Below are positions 45,190-56,149 of a stretch of DNA of 64,000 bases, one piece after another. This stretch comes from Anodontia alba (taxonomy: Eukaryota > Mollusca > Bivalvia > Lucinida > Lucinidae). The notes under the pieces were generated by a model that saw only the letters and a list, made by a program, of their open reading frames with translations, did not search any database and was not told where the DNA came from. Positions within the stretch are counted from its first letter, which is position 1; every line of letters begins with the position of its first letter. The stretch spans positions 32,956,924 to 33,020,923 of the forward strand of contig OZ024828.1 in assembly GCA_964016985.1 (NCBI GenBank). Reading direction: 5' to 3'. The translations under genes were made by a program, and so were the position numbers.

Positions 45190-46118
45190 GATAGATAGAC
45201 TGTAACAGTTCTCTTGCGGGTGCATTTCAACTGATGGCAGTGGCTAGTTGTTGCCATCAGTAGTAATGCACCCGAAAATGAACTGTTAAAGAACTGTAAG
45301 AGAATTGCTAGCCGTTGCCATCAGTAGAAAGCACCCGAAAGAAAACTGTTATAGAACTGTTAGAGAACAGCCAGCCCTTGCCATCAGTAGAACTGCACCT
45401 GTAAGAGAACATTTACAGAACTGTCAGAGAACTGCTAACCGTTGCCATCAAAAGAAATGCAGCATAAAGAGAATTGTTAAGAACTGTTAGAGAACTGCTA
45501 GCCAGTGCCGTCAGTAGAAATGCACCCGAAAGAGAACTTTTTCAGAACTGTTAGAGAAATGCTTGCCCTTGCCATCAGTAGAAATGCTCCCGAAAGAGAA
45601 CATATACAGAACTGTAAGAGAACTGCTAGCCGTTGCCATCAGTAGAAATGCACCCAAAAGAGAACTGTTACAGAACTGTTAGAGAATTGCTAGCCGTTGT
45701 CATCAGTAGAAATGCACCCGAAAGAGGAATGTTACAGAACTGTTAGAGAACGGCTAGCCCTTGCCATCAGTAGAAATTCACCCGAAAGAGAACATTTACA
45801 GAACTGTTAGAGAACTGCTAGCCGTTGCCATCAGAAAAATACAACATAAAGAGAACTGTTAAGAACTGTTAGAGAACTGCTAGCCGTTGCCGTCAGTAAA
45901 AATTCACCCGAAAAAGAACATTTTCAGAACTGTTAGAGAACTGCTAGCCCTTGTCATCAGTAAGAAATGCACTCGAAAGAGAACATTTACAGAGCTGCTA
46001 GAGAACTGCTAGCTGTTGCCATCAGTAGAAATGCAGCGTGAGAGAATTGTTAAGAACTGTTAAAGAACTGCTAGCCGTTGCCGTCAGTAAAAAAGTACCC
46101 TGAAAAGAACTTTTAAAG
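45190..46118. repeat. 64-bp minisatellite, about 14 units
   Basis: Unit contains GAGAACTGCTAGCCGTTGCC, ATCAGTAGAAATGCACCCGA and AAGAGAACTGTTACAGAACT. The first unit is inverted relative to the rest (TGCATTTCAACTGATGGCAG), giving a hairpin at the array start. Confidence 0.9.
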
Positions 46119-46230
46119 TCTCTGTCTCTCCTTCTCTCAGAATTATTTTGATTGGCTCCTTACGTATACATTTTGCTCGAAAAGGAGGAAGTCTCTACGC
46201 GAAACGAAGAATTCTATGTAATGTCGGAAT

Positions 46231-46233
<3 letters not shown>

Positions 46234-46293
<60 letters not shown>
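46234..46293. repeat. (TG)n microsatellite
   Basis: Pure TG run. Confidence 0.95.
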
Positions 46294-46296
<3 letters not shown>

Positions 46297-46440
46297 ATTT
46301 TGTACACCGCCGACCGTTCTTAGGTGGTGCGTCTAGTGTTGTCCGATCTTTCTCGTATTAGCATAGTCGTTGCTGCCTCCAACTGCTTCCACTTTGCGTC
46401 CAGCTTTTCTTTCAGTCTAATATTCATGTAACTTGCTTCT

Positions 46441-46552
46441 TTGTTACCTTTTGTTAGATTTCCATGTTTAAACAGGGACCAGATTTTCACTTCGAGTTAA
46501 GTGGTTACTCGAGATAAGATAAGCAAAGTCGAGATAATGAGAGTCGACTGTA
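46441..46552. mobile_element. C family fragment C4
   Basis: Right end only, from CAGGGACCAGATTTTCACTT to GAGATAATGAGAGTCGACTG. Confidence 0.75.
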
Positions 46553-46639
46553 TACTCTGGCTGTAGATATTACTGTCGTTTACCCTTCCTCTTGGTATCA
46601 GAGGTAGACTGTGATCTGTGATTGTCAGACTTCTTGAAC

Positions 46640-48625
46640 TCCTTCATTCTTTTATGTTTTTATCCCCGTGCTTCTGATCATTCATGCCTACTACAAAGGA
46701 ACAACAGTTGTTTTATTTCAATGCTGATGTCAAATTGCGCAGTTTTGAAAGCAAGCTGGATTTGCGCTCCAAAAAACGGCATTAGACTGTTTATGAACCA
46801 AGTGAGGCTGCCATTTTCGGGGGTGGTCGGGTTGTGCGAAGGTGTCATGTATTTTGCGTCACCGGGGCGTCCAACTGAGATTAGCTTACAATTGGGCAAG
46901 ACCACTAGTTGTCAACCCAATCATTGTTGTTGGCTATGCTTCACTCTTTAATTGCTCGACGGCGGTTCGGGCCTCAGACTCAATTACGGCCTCTTCGTAA
47001 AATTTTAACCAGTGGGTTGGGGCCTGACGATATGTCTTTGGCTTTGCCCGCCGTGGTTCTACTATTGGTTTTCATTTACTCTGGCATACAGTAGAAGTAG
47101 CCATGAGTACTTGTCTTTGTTTATGATAGTGATTAATATTAGTTTTTTATGTTTTCGCTTTGATGCATGGACTGAGTTGGGAGCCTTTATGCAAAACGAA
47201 TTTTTATGTTTTTCTGTATTAACAATGGCATCGGGACCCAGGGTGAAGTTGGCTAGCTATAAAAGTGCTTTAACCCTCTTTCCCCATCCCCGGTGGTTTA
47301 CTCTACTGACCGTTCTAAGGCGGTGGTCCCGGTGTTAGTCTTACTCTTTGTTGCCGAATTTTTATGTATTTCTTATTAAGAGTAGCATCGGGACTCAGGG
47401 TGAAGTTGGCTAGCTGTAAAAGTGCTTTAAACGCCCCGGTGGTTTACTCTACTCACCGTTCTAAGGCGGTGGTCCCGGTGTTAGTCTAGTTATCAACCCA
47501 ATCATTGTTGATGGCTATGCTTCACTCTTTAATTGCACGACGGCGGTTCGGGTTTCAGACCCGATGACGGCCTCTTCGTAAAAATTTTAACCAGTTGGTT
47601 CGGGCTTGACGATATGTCTTTGGCTTAGCCCGCCGTGGTTCAACTATTGGTTTTCATTTACTCTGGCATACAGTAGAATTAGCCATGAGTAATCGTCTTT
47701 GTTTATTATAGTGATTGATTTGATTTTTGTGTTTTCGCTTTGATGCATTGACTGAGTTGGGAGCCTTTATGCGAACCGAATTTTTATGTGTTTCTGTATT
47801 AAGAGTAGCATCGGGACCCAGGGTGAAGTTAGCTAGCTGTAAAAGTGCTGTAAACCCCCCGGTGGTTTACTCTACTGACCGTTCTAAGGCGGTGGTCCCG
47901 GTGTTAGTCTTACTCTTTGTTGCTTTGTGGTTTATTCTGCGAGGCGATTTTTTGTATGTCTTTCCATGTGTCATTTTGTTCTTGTGTTTTTAGTCCTTTT
48001 AGTATTGCGAGTACCTCGCTTGGGGAAGAGAGAGCTAATCTTAGTGCTTTTCGTACGTTTGTTCGATTTGTGCTTGTTTGGATTTGTCGGTTTCCTCTTC
48101 CTATTGGGGTCTGGTAAGGGCTGTGGTTTGTGATTGTGGCACTCCCTGGACTTTTCTCTTACCTTTTTCACTCTTTGTTGCTTTTTTGTTTATTCTATGA
48201 GGCGATTTGTTTTATGTCTTACATTGTGTCATTTTGTTCTAGTGTTTTCGGTACTTTTAGCATTGCGATTACCTCGCTTGGGGAAGAGAGAGCAATTCTT
48301 AGTGCTCTTCGTACGTCTGTTTGATTTGTGCTTGTTTGGATTTGTCGGTTTCCTCTCTCTCTTGGCGTCGTGGAAGGGCTGCGGTTTGTGATTGTGACAC
48401 TCCCTGAACTCGTCTCTTACCTTTGCAACAGGTAAGGGTAGAGGGGGAGTGTTTTTATTTCTTCTGTTTCTTCACTATCATTCATTTACTCTTTCTCCCC
48501 AGTCCCTCTCTTTAATCTCCTCTACCATCTCTTCTATCTCTCTTCTTCCTTTCTCTGGGAGACGACCCAAAATGACCCATAAAGGTTGACGTGTCGTTAA
48601 ACCCCATCGCATTAAAATCAATCAA
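46640..48625 (+). repeat. Composite repeat I, longest copy, internally duplicated
   Basis: A block from TCAACCCAATCATTGTTG to GGTCCCGGTGTTAGTCT occurs at 46912-47340 and again at 47491-47910, with an extra piece at 47355-47487. A 240-bp block occurs at 47918-48160 and 48165-48405. It ends GACGTGTCGTTAAACCCC. Short ORFs in it look incidental. It is a dispersed repeat of unknown class. Confidence 0.75.
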
Positions 48626-48766
48626 GGCTGCCATTTTCGCTTTCGTTAATGTGTTTGATGCTTTCAAAGGATCCTTGTGTCTCAGAGTTTATTATGTGTT
48701 TCATTAGATTATAAACACCGTTGAGAGTACACGTTTGAGTCCGATTTCACAGATATTTCTAATGTA

Positions 48767-48767
<1 letters not shown>

Positions 48768-48812
<45 letters not shown>

Positions 48813-48813
48813 T
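48768..48813. repeat. (TTA)n microsatellite
   Basis: Trinucleotide run left of a SINE. Confidence 0.95.
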
Positions 48814-48839
48814 TCTGCCGGTTTCACTGCTTTAAAAGT

Positions 48840-49090
48840 TTTTCAGGTCTGGTGGGTTGGAGTTTAACGACTTAGTCAATACTATAAATGGTCATGTCAA
48901 GCCGGTCAATTTACCTTACCACACTTTTCATTGGCAGGCTAAATCAGCGAAAGGGAGAGAATGACCGTAGAAAATAATATCATTATCAACCTACACGAAA
49001 GAATGTTGCCGGACCCGGCAGGGATCGAACCCACGATCTCCTAATCGCCAGTATGACGCGCATCCGACTTAGCCACAGAGGCTGGCGTAC
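48840..49090 (-). mobile_element. tRNA-derived SINE
   Basis: On the minus strand the head reads CCTCTGTGGCTAAGTCGGATG ending in a B-box GGTTCGATCCC (near 49020), followed by about 170 bp of unrecognised body. A clear TSD was not found, so the body end near 48840 is approximate. Confidence 0.6.
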
Positions 49091-49280
49091 ATATCTTCAG
49101 GAGTTGTAACATTAACGTTGCATGCATATACTGAACTAAAGTCTAAGTCACCGTTTTTCGTGACCATGACTTTCAGATTTTCTTACAGAAATCAGTGTGG
49201 TTCTCAATAACAAATTTACCACTTAAAGACAAAGGCACAAATGATATTTTAAATTTACCACTATTTCATCAAACCACCCT

Positions 49281-49357
49281 GTCGACAGTCGAAAAATGCA
49301 TTCTTCGTCATTTCCCTAATAGGGAAATGACGAAGAATGCATTTTTCGACTGTCGAC
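49281..49357. repeat. Perfect 77-nt palindrome
   Basis: Two 38-nt arms starting GTCGACAGTCGAAAAATGC and meeting at TTTCCCTA-A-TAGGGAAA; I see no mismatch. Not related to the other hairpin families here. Confidence 0.9.
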
Positions 49358-49559
49358 ACGTTCTGCATATGTATGTTAGCATAAATGGAAATACTTCAGT
49401 ACTGTCATTAAGTCTGCATCGACTGGGTGGGTCTTTTTGGACTGTATCTTAACCCATTTATTCTGAGTGGTCTTCTACCGTAACTATTCGGACTGGTCCA
49501 TTTCCAATAATGGGGTCTGGCTTATTATTATTATAACCATGTTGTATAGAAATGCCTGT

Positions 49560-49632
49560 ATTTAATGCAAATAGTGTAGACACAAATCAGATGCCGCGTT
49601 TTGTGGCGTCTAATCTGGGTCTACACTATTAG
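49560..49632. repeat. H hairpin repeat
   Basis: GCAAATAGTGTAGACACAAATC ... TAATCTGGGTCTACACTATT. Confidence 0.7.
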
Positions 49633-49809
49633 CCAATGTCCTTTTTATGGGATGCTAGGCTAAATGGGTTAAACTTATTACCAACCAACTTTGCATTCAT
49701 TTAACTGTTAAGTACCTACAGATTAAAAAAAAAAAACACATGTAATTTAAATAACGGGCTCAACTTTTGATGCGAAGTACGTGCATATATGAGTCGCAAC
49801 GTCATAAAA

Positions 49810-49940
49810 TATACTTTTAAACATGTGCGCCCAGCGAAGATTCCGATGAGCTGCACTTTCGCGCAATCTGATCAGAATCTTCGCTTGATGCCTTTTGAAT
49901 AGCCAGGGCTGCAAACTCTCTTCATACCAAAACTGCAATC
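49810..49940. repeat. G hairpin repeat, left half
   Basis: CCCAGCGAAGATTCCGATGAG ... CTGATCAGAATCTTCGCTTG. Confidence 0.65.
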
Positions 49941-50577
49941 AACACACGCTTAAATTTATTTCATTTCAATGTACGGCGGTCAAACGGCGCAGATCAGCAG
50001 TCAATGCTTGGCTGAGCACTTGTTACATAAAAATTATGCCCGATTGACACTTGAAGACTGTTTAGGAAATCTAACTAAGATGGTAAATATAAAGCTAAAG
50101 TTTGCCTTCAATACATCATTAGATTACATCATTTAGAAAATACTTTGTCAGATAAAAATATCAAGCCATTTGAGATCTTTAGATATCTCAAATGTCAATT
50201 TATTCTCCTTTGAGCATGTAGATGCCAGACGTTGGTTCGAAAATAAAAAAAAAAAATTAACACTGAATTTAATGCAAACGGTGTTTATAATTAGATGAAT
50301 CAAATCATAAAGAAATTCTGATACAAATGGATCCTTTGAAAGCAACAAACATACATTAAATGTATTAACAAACTAAAAATAGCAGTTCCAGTTGTTTTGA
50401 GCCTGTTCCACAAACAGTCCAATCCCCATTACGAAGTGCAAAGCCAAAGCTTGCTGGCCAATCTTCGCAATTTTACTGGTGCATTGAAGTTAAATGGATT
50501 TTACTCCTTTGTATTAGGCTTAGCATATTTCTAATAGCTCACTAGGAAGTATGAGCCAAAGCATGGCAAAACCAACA

Positions 50578-50770
50578 AAATGGCATGTGTGCCCAGCGAA
50601 GACAGATCAGGCTGGGCATCCGCCCTGTCCGATCAGAGTCTTCGCTGTGCGTTCAATGGGTAGCTAAGGACCCGCTTTCTTAATGTAGATAGCAAAGACT
50701 CTGATCAGACTTGGCGAATGCCAAGACTGATCTGAGTCTTCGCTGGGCGAACATGCCATTTTGTTACTTT
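50578..50770. repeat. G hairpin repeat, complete
   Basis: CCCAGCGAAGACAGATCAGG ... GATCAGAGTCTTCGCTGTGCG, then AGCAAAGACTCTGATCAGAC ... GTCTTCGCTGGGCG. Confidence 0.7.
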
Positions 50771-50999
50771 TGTCATGCTCTGGCTCATATCATAAGCACA
50801 AAACAGATAATGAAGACACAATCACAGATTACAGTTTACCCCTGATATCAAGAGGAAGAGCAAATGAACAGCAACAATTATTTTAAATTTACCATTTCCA
50901 CCATTTTTCTTTGGTGCAGGTCTTCGCTGACCCCACCCCGCCCGCAGCAAGCATACTAATGGCTTAAATCAACGTTGAATCGAGTTTGTTTAAACGTAG

Positions 51000-51140
51000 T
51001 GTCCCGGCTTGGCCTATTGGTAATTGGTAATTTCGCCTTTGGAGTGGACCTTGGAGCGGCAAGTTGTTGAGCGTGATGATACATACTTCACACACTTCAA
51101 GCAAGTCGAACGTAGGAGTTGGCATCCTCGCAGGTAAGTT
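51000..51140 (+). other. Possible non-coding exon end
   Basis: CATCCTCGCAG followed by GTAAGTTG at about 51133 is a consensus splice donor after a stretch with balanced composition. No acceptor partner or ORF supports it. Confidence 0.15.
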
Positions 51141-51289
51141 GTGACAACTAAGATGTTATCATTAATAGTGCTGGAAGTCACCAAAAAAGAGCGCGTTCGG
51201 TCGGTATAAGCCTTCTTCAGAGGTTTAATTGAACTTATTTATATATTTGGGGATAAACTGAAGAAATAATATAAGTAAATGGCTTCTGT

Positions 51290-51440
51290 TCCGCTGTGAA
51301 TCCCGTTTGCGAACACATGATGTTTGTGATGCTTGATTTGGAAACAGTGCATCCCGTTCGAGAACACTGAAAATCAAACCAGATTCAAATTGCAAACTTA
51401 GTTTAAATGTTTAAAAACCTTTGATTGTTAAGATTTTTTT
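51290..51440 (-). repeat. N repeat, inverted copy
   Basis: Reverse complement of 54820-54960: TTTGTGATGCTTGATTTGG, GAACACTGAAAATCAAACCAG, TTTAAAAACCTTTGATTGTT. Confidence 0.65.
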
Positions 51441-52859
51441 AAGTTCTTTTAAAAAATGACCTGTTATTGAATGACCCTCGTAGCACTGAATTTCCCGACA
51501 AAATTTTGCTGCCATGGTATAAAATTTTAAGTAAACACATATTCGGAAGGTCCAAACTGAACAAAATCACACGTGGTTAAGTCATTTTATAAATAGCGTT
51601 TAGTGTTGATGTAAAACAAATGACTGCTTTCAGTTTCACAGCACCAAAATTTGTGTTCTCAAAGCACAACATCAGAAGACTGTGCTACCATTTTGTACTC
51701 TTTATGTACTTAAAGTCTTTAAAGCTGTAACATGTTATTTCTGACAGTTACTTATAGAAGGCTTATATATATAAAAAAAACTCAATGATTATAATGACGA
51801 CTCCTTTAATTTGAATTACATTTGATACAAAATCAAAATGACCCCAGACAAAAGCACCTGGAATTTTTTTCTGAGAATTATTTCTCCATTATTAATGGAA
51901 AAAGACGAGAGTCGCTGCCATACTTTTAGAGAATCAAAATAATCCATGTATTTGGTTTAAGGTTACAGGTATTTCGCAAAGAATCTAGAGAGTCCAAAAA
52001 TTCAAAAGTCACAGATTCCATTGAATTCATTTAACGAAAATGTTTCGTGACCAGTAGTCACTATCAACAGCATATGCATAGACAAACATATCAAATCTGA
52101 CAATTTAGGGATTTAACAATGCTCAAACTGCCAATATTTCCGTTAGATGCCATATTAAAACTGAAAAGATCGCAAAACAAAGGAAAGTCAGTAACCAGTA
52201 ATGGGACATTGAAGACATGTCCCTAACGTCAACAAAGAAAACCTTCCGCTGGAAGAGTTTGAAAACTTGCAAGATCATTAGATTTTGTAAAAATTGCAGT
52301 TAACATATCAGTGGCATCTTTATAACATGACACACATTACATTGGTGTGCCATTGGCTTTTGTGCAGTACATGAAAATATTTTTGCAGCATTAAGTTTCT
52401 CATATATATATATAAAAAAAACAGCTCCCGTCTATTTCAAAGCAAACTGTAAGAAACAAAATATGCCAGAGCCGTCAGTGTCTTAATAATGTCTTATAGA
52501 AAACTTTTAAATTCTATAAACGTAATCATTCGTGGACAATCATTCATTCTCTGAAAGTATCGAAACCATCGCTTTCTAAAAGACATTAGTTTATGTTGTT
52601 CTGAAATTATCGTCAATGTTATTAAATGGCAAATAGTGGAAATTATGCACGTCTCCGTACAGTTCGGTCAACTGATTTCAACACATTTTTGCATAGTTTT
52701 GCTTCTTTTTAAGAATGTAGGTTTTTCTATTCACGCATTGATGGACTTCTTAAGGACGAATGAAAATCAATCCTAATTCAGTATACTATAAAAGAAACAA
52801 TTTTCTTTTTGAAAATATGAAGTTCGCTAAAATATCTGGTATAGTAAATGATATATTTG
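51441..52859. other. Unassigned AT-rich sequence
   Basis: The longest stretch without a recognised repeat; no gene seen. Confidence 0.5.
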
Positions 52860-52989
<130 letters not shown>

Positions 52990-53419
52990 CTGCCAATTCC
53001 GGAATTGTACCGGGCAATTCTAGAATTGCGCAGGAGATATTGTAGTTGATCGATAAGATACATGTGCTTACGCAAAGTGGTAATACGTAGTTTGGACAAA
53101 GTGAGAATATATTAAACTAGAGGTTTGGTTTAGGGGAAAGACAGAACGAGAATTAGTTTCCGAGGTGACAAAAACAGGACACACATCCTTCTATCAACTT
53201 ACAACGCCCCTACAATTTTAGAAGTCTTCCTCACAGACAACACCCATAATTCTAGAAACAGAATGTACCATCGGGACGAAAGTAGTTTCTATTTTTAATC
53301 ATTTCGTCTTTCTTTCTTGCCTACGTATATAGGTAGATAGATAGATATCGGCATACTTCAGAGGATAATATTAATGCTTTATTTTTGTTTTAATTGTTGA
53401 ATAAGTCTGGAGTTCAATG

Positions 53420-54062
53420 TTGTGACGTAGGCAACCAATGTAGACCCGCAATTAACGGCGTCTGATTAGGGTCTCCATAATATGCTTGCAGAAATATCAA
53501 CTTGTACCTAACCAATATAAACCTAGAGTCCAAATTTTGGACGTAGGCAAATAATGTAGACTAAGAGCGGATGCCACAGTAAGCGGCGTCTAATCGGGGT
53601 TTCCACAGTTTGCTTGCATATATGTCAATATGTTCCTAACCAATTAAATATCAGATTCCAATTGTGGGACGTAGGCAAACAATGTAGACCCAGAGCCGAC
53701 GCCGCAGTTAGCGATGATAGATCAGGGTCTCCACAGTTTGCTTGCAGCAATGTCAACTTGTACCAAGAGTGCAATGTTTGGACACGAACGCCCCAGATAG
53801 GGGCGTCTGATTAGGGTCTCCACAGTCTTCTTACAGAAATGTCGACTTTTTCCTAACCAACATACGCCTAGAGTCCAAATTTTGGACGTAAGCAAACAAT
53901 GTAGACTCAGAGCGGACGCCACAACAGCGTCTGATCAGGGTCTCCAAAGTTTGCTTGCAGAAATGTCAACTTGTTCCTCACAAATATAAGCTAGAATCCA
54001 GTTTGCGGCGTCTGATCAGGGTCTCCACAGTTTTTACAGTTTGCTGGCAGAAATGTCAACTT
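53420..54062. repeat. Tandem array of H hairpins, unit about 125-130 bp
   Basis: About five units. Each holds TTTGGACGTAGGCAAACAATG, then GACGCC...GGCGTCTGATCAGGGTCTCC, then CAGTTTGCTTGCAG and AATGTCAACTTGTTCCTAAC. The H hairpin thus forms part of each minisatellite unit. Confidence 0.8.
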
Positions 54063-54130
54063 ATACCTGACCAATATAAAATGTTTTAATTAAATAAAAA
54101 ATGTGAAAAAGTGCCGAAAGTTGTTGTTTT

Positions 54131-54156
<26 letters not shown>

Positions 54157-54167
<11 letters not shown>

Positions 54168-55177
54168 GTCCTGGAAAGAAGATGTATTTCCTCCTTATTG
54201 CATTCCTTTCTTGAAGAGACATGCTAAATACTGAGTCCTTGTTTTTAGTCATATTAGTTATCTACTAGAAGCCTGTTTACAACACATTTTGCTTCTGTTT
54301 CTGGAAACACAGAGAAACTAGAAAAAAATGATCAAATGATGCCCGGTCGGGTATCAAGTTACTAATTATAGTAATATCTACTTGTCAAAATACAAAGATA
54401 TATATACTGTATATATATAGTTTTATATGAGTACTCATTTTCCATTGCGGCATAGCTTTCACCTTTTTGCACCTAAACGAAAAGGCAAAATCTTTTGTAA
54501 ATGAAGATTTTTATAAGCCGTAACCAAAAGCCTTTTTAATATTTTATTTATTATTTTTTATTATTATTTTGTTTTGTTTATCAAATTTAATAATAGTAAA
54601 TGCCTGGTTTTAAAATGTCTGATCAGTCCTGGAAAGAAGATGAATTTCCTCCTTATTGCATTCTTTTCTTGAAGAGACATGCTAAATACTGAGTCCTTGT
54701 TTTAGTCATACTAGTTATCTACTAGAAGCCTGTTTACAACACATTTTGCTTCTGTTTCTGGAAACACAGAGATGCAGAAGAAATATCAAATTTTAAACCT
54801 AAATCAATGTTTTAAAGGAACTTTAAAATCTTAATAATCAAGGGTTTCTAAACATTCAAACGCAGTATGCAACTTGAATCTTGTTTGAATTTCAGCGTTC
54901 CCGAAGGTAAGCACTGGTTCCCAATCGAGTCAGGCATCACAAAGGTTATGTGTTCCCGAACGAGATACACAGGGGTGCAGATAAAAACAAAAGTTGATTT
55001 TAAACCCTAATAACTTTTTTCTAGGCACTTTAAAACGGTCAAAAGTTTGATAATTTATTCATTTTAAAGCTCCTAAAATTTGGGAGAGATTCGTCAAAAA
55101 CTAGAAAAAATGATCAAATGATGCCCGGTCGGGTATCAAGTTATTAATTATAGTAATATCTACTTGTCAAAATACAA

Positions 55178-55256
<79 letters not shown>

Positions 55257-55462
55257 ACACTTAGTTTTATATGAGTACACATTTTCCATTGCGGCATAGC
55301 TTTCACTTTTTTCGACCTTAATCAATGTTTTAAAGGAACTTTAAAATCTTAATCATCAAAGGTTTCTAAACATTCAAACTCACTATGCAACTTGAGTCTT
55401 GTTTGAATTTCAGCGTTCCCAAAGGTAAGCACTGTTTCCCAGTCGGGCATCACAAATGTTAC
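54157..55462 (+). repeat. N repeat cluster, tandemly duplicated
   Basis: Blocks recur: CAGTCCTGGAAAGAAGATG (54165 and 54627), GATGCCCGGTCGGGTATCAA (54338 and 55121), TTCCATTGCGGCATAGC (54439 and 55283), and CGTTCCCGAAGGTAAGC (54895; CGTTCCCAAAGG at 55412). The second cycle is cut at 55462 by the LINE. Confidence 0.8.
55180..55253. repeat. (TA)n microsatellite inside N
   Basis: Expansion of a short TATATATA present in the sister N copy at 54403. Confidence 0.95.
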
Positions 55463-56149
55463 GCTTTGCCTGATTGGTTTGAGGTGTTGAAAGCTAGTCG
55501 GATAGTGCCTTATGAATCAGCAAGAGTGCAGGCAGCTAACTCTCGCTTTAAACAGCGTAGGGATGCATCCCAAGTTACACATGACCAGTCGAGTACTACG
55601 AGTACTACGAATACGTCGTTAAGGCCAGTAAACATGACAACTAGTGGTTTATTTCACGCTGAAATGAGGCCAATTGACAATAGCAGGGGCCAAAAAGGGT
55701 TATCAGGTTGTGATATTTTGGAAAGTGCTGGACCGCTGAATGCTTCGCGTTCTGAGAACGTGTCTATGTCAGATGATAGTGAAGCGGATGTTGATGATGA
55801 TGATGATGCTTTTTATTCTAGCTATGTTGCGAGGATGGGTTCAAATCAGCCCTCGCGACCGGTGGATTTGTCAGTGAATGCTGTACCCCGTAGTGCACCT
55901 TCGAATAGTATTTTCCCACGCACTGTTTTGCCCGTTGGTCAGAATAATAACATTGGATGCGTAACTCATAGTAAGCAGGTTGGGAAAAAAACTCAGACAT
56001 CGGAAAAGGTTGATGGGATGGGGGCTGAAAATGAACATAGCAGCGGGAGTGATCGAACCGCAGTTGGTGATACTATGCCTCCTAGTTCGTCCAATACTGG
56101 GGTTCGAGAATCCCCGCCACTACCCCCATCCCCTCCACCTGTTCAATAG
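55463..56149 (+). CDS. LINE ORF1, 5'-truncated
   Basis: About 228 codons of an ORF1 protein remain, from ALPDWFEVLKASRIV to the TAG at 56147. An open frame continues upstream to 55385, but that part is host N-repeat sequence, so the native start is missing. The visible part is hydrophilic: a basic stretch (SRFKQRRDAS), Ser/Thr-rich runs, an acidic run (DSEADVDDDDDAF) and a Pro-rich end (PPLPPSPPP). No zinc knuckle or RNA-binding fold is recognisable. It is in the same frame as ORF2. ORF1 proteins of other LINEs bind element RNA; here that role is only inferred from position. Confidence 0.6.
   Translation, partial: ALPDWFEVLKASRIVPYESARVQAANSRFKQRRDASQVTHDQSSTTSTTNTSLRPVNMTTSGLFHAEMRPIDNSRGQKGLSGCDILESAGPLNASRSENVSMSDDSEADVDDDDDAFYSSYVARMGSNQPSRPVDLSVNAVPRSAPSNSIFPRTVLPVGQNNNIGCVTHSKQVGKKTQTSEKVDGMGAENEHSSGSDRTAVGDTMPPSSSNTGVRESPPLPPSPPPVQ

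Noticed and set aside
47927..48391. Hydrophobic ORFs resembling membrane proteins
   Set aside because: They lie in duplicated composite repeat I, and the sister copies are broken by frameshifts.
54895..54912. 11-nt microexon (TTTCAG-CGTTCCCGAAG-GTAAGC)
   Set aside because: The splice-like edges are part of the N repeat and no neighbouring exons fit.
55385..55462. In-frame ATG upstream of LINE ORF1
   Set aside because: This part is host N repeat, shared with 54880-54949, so the start is not native to the element.
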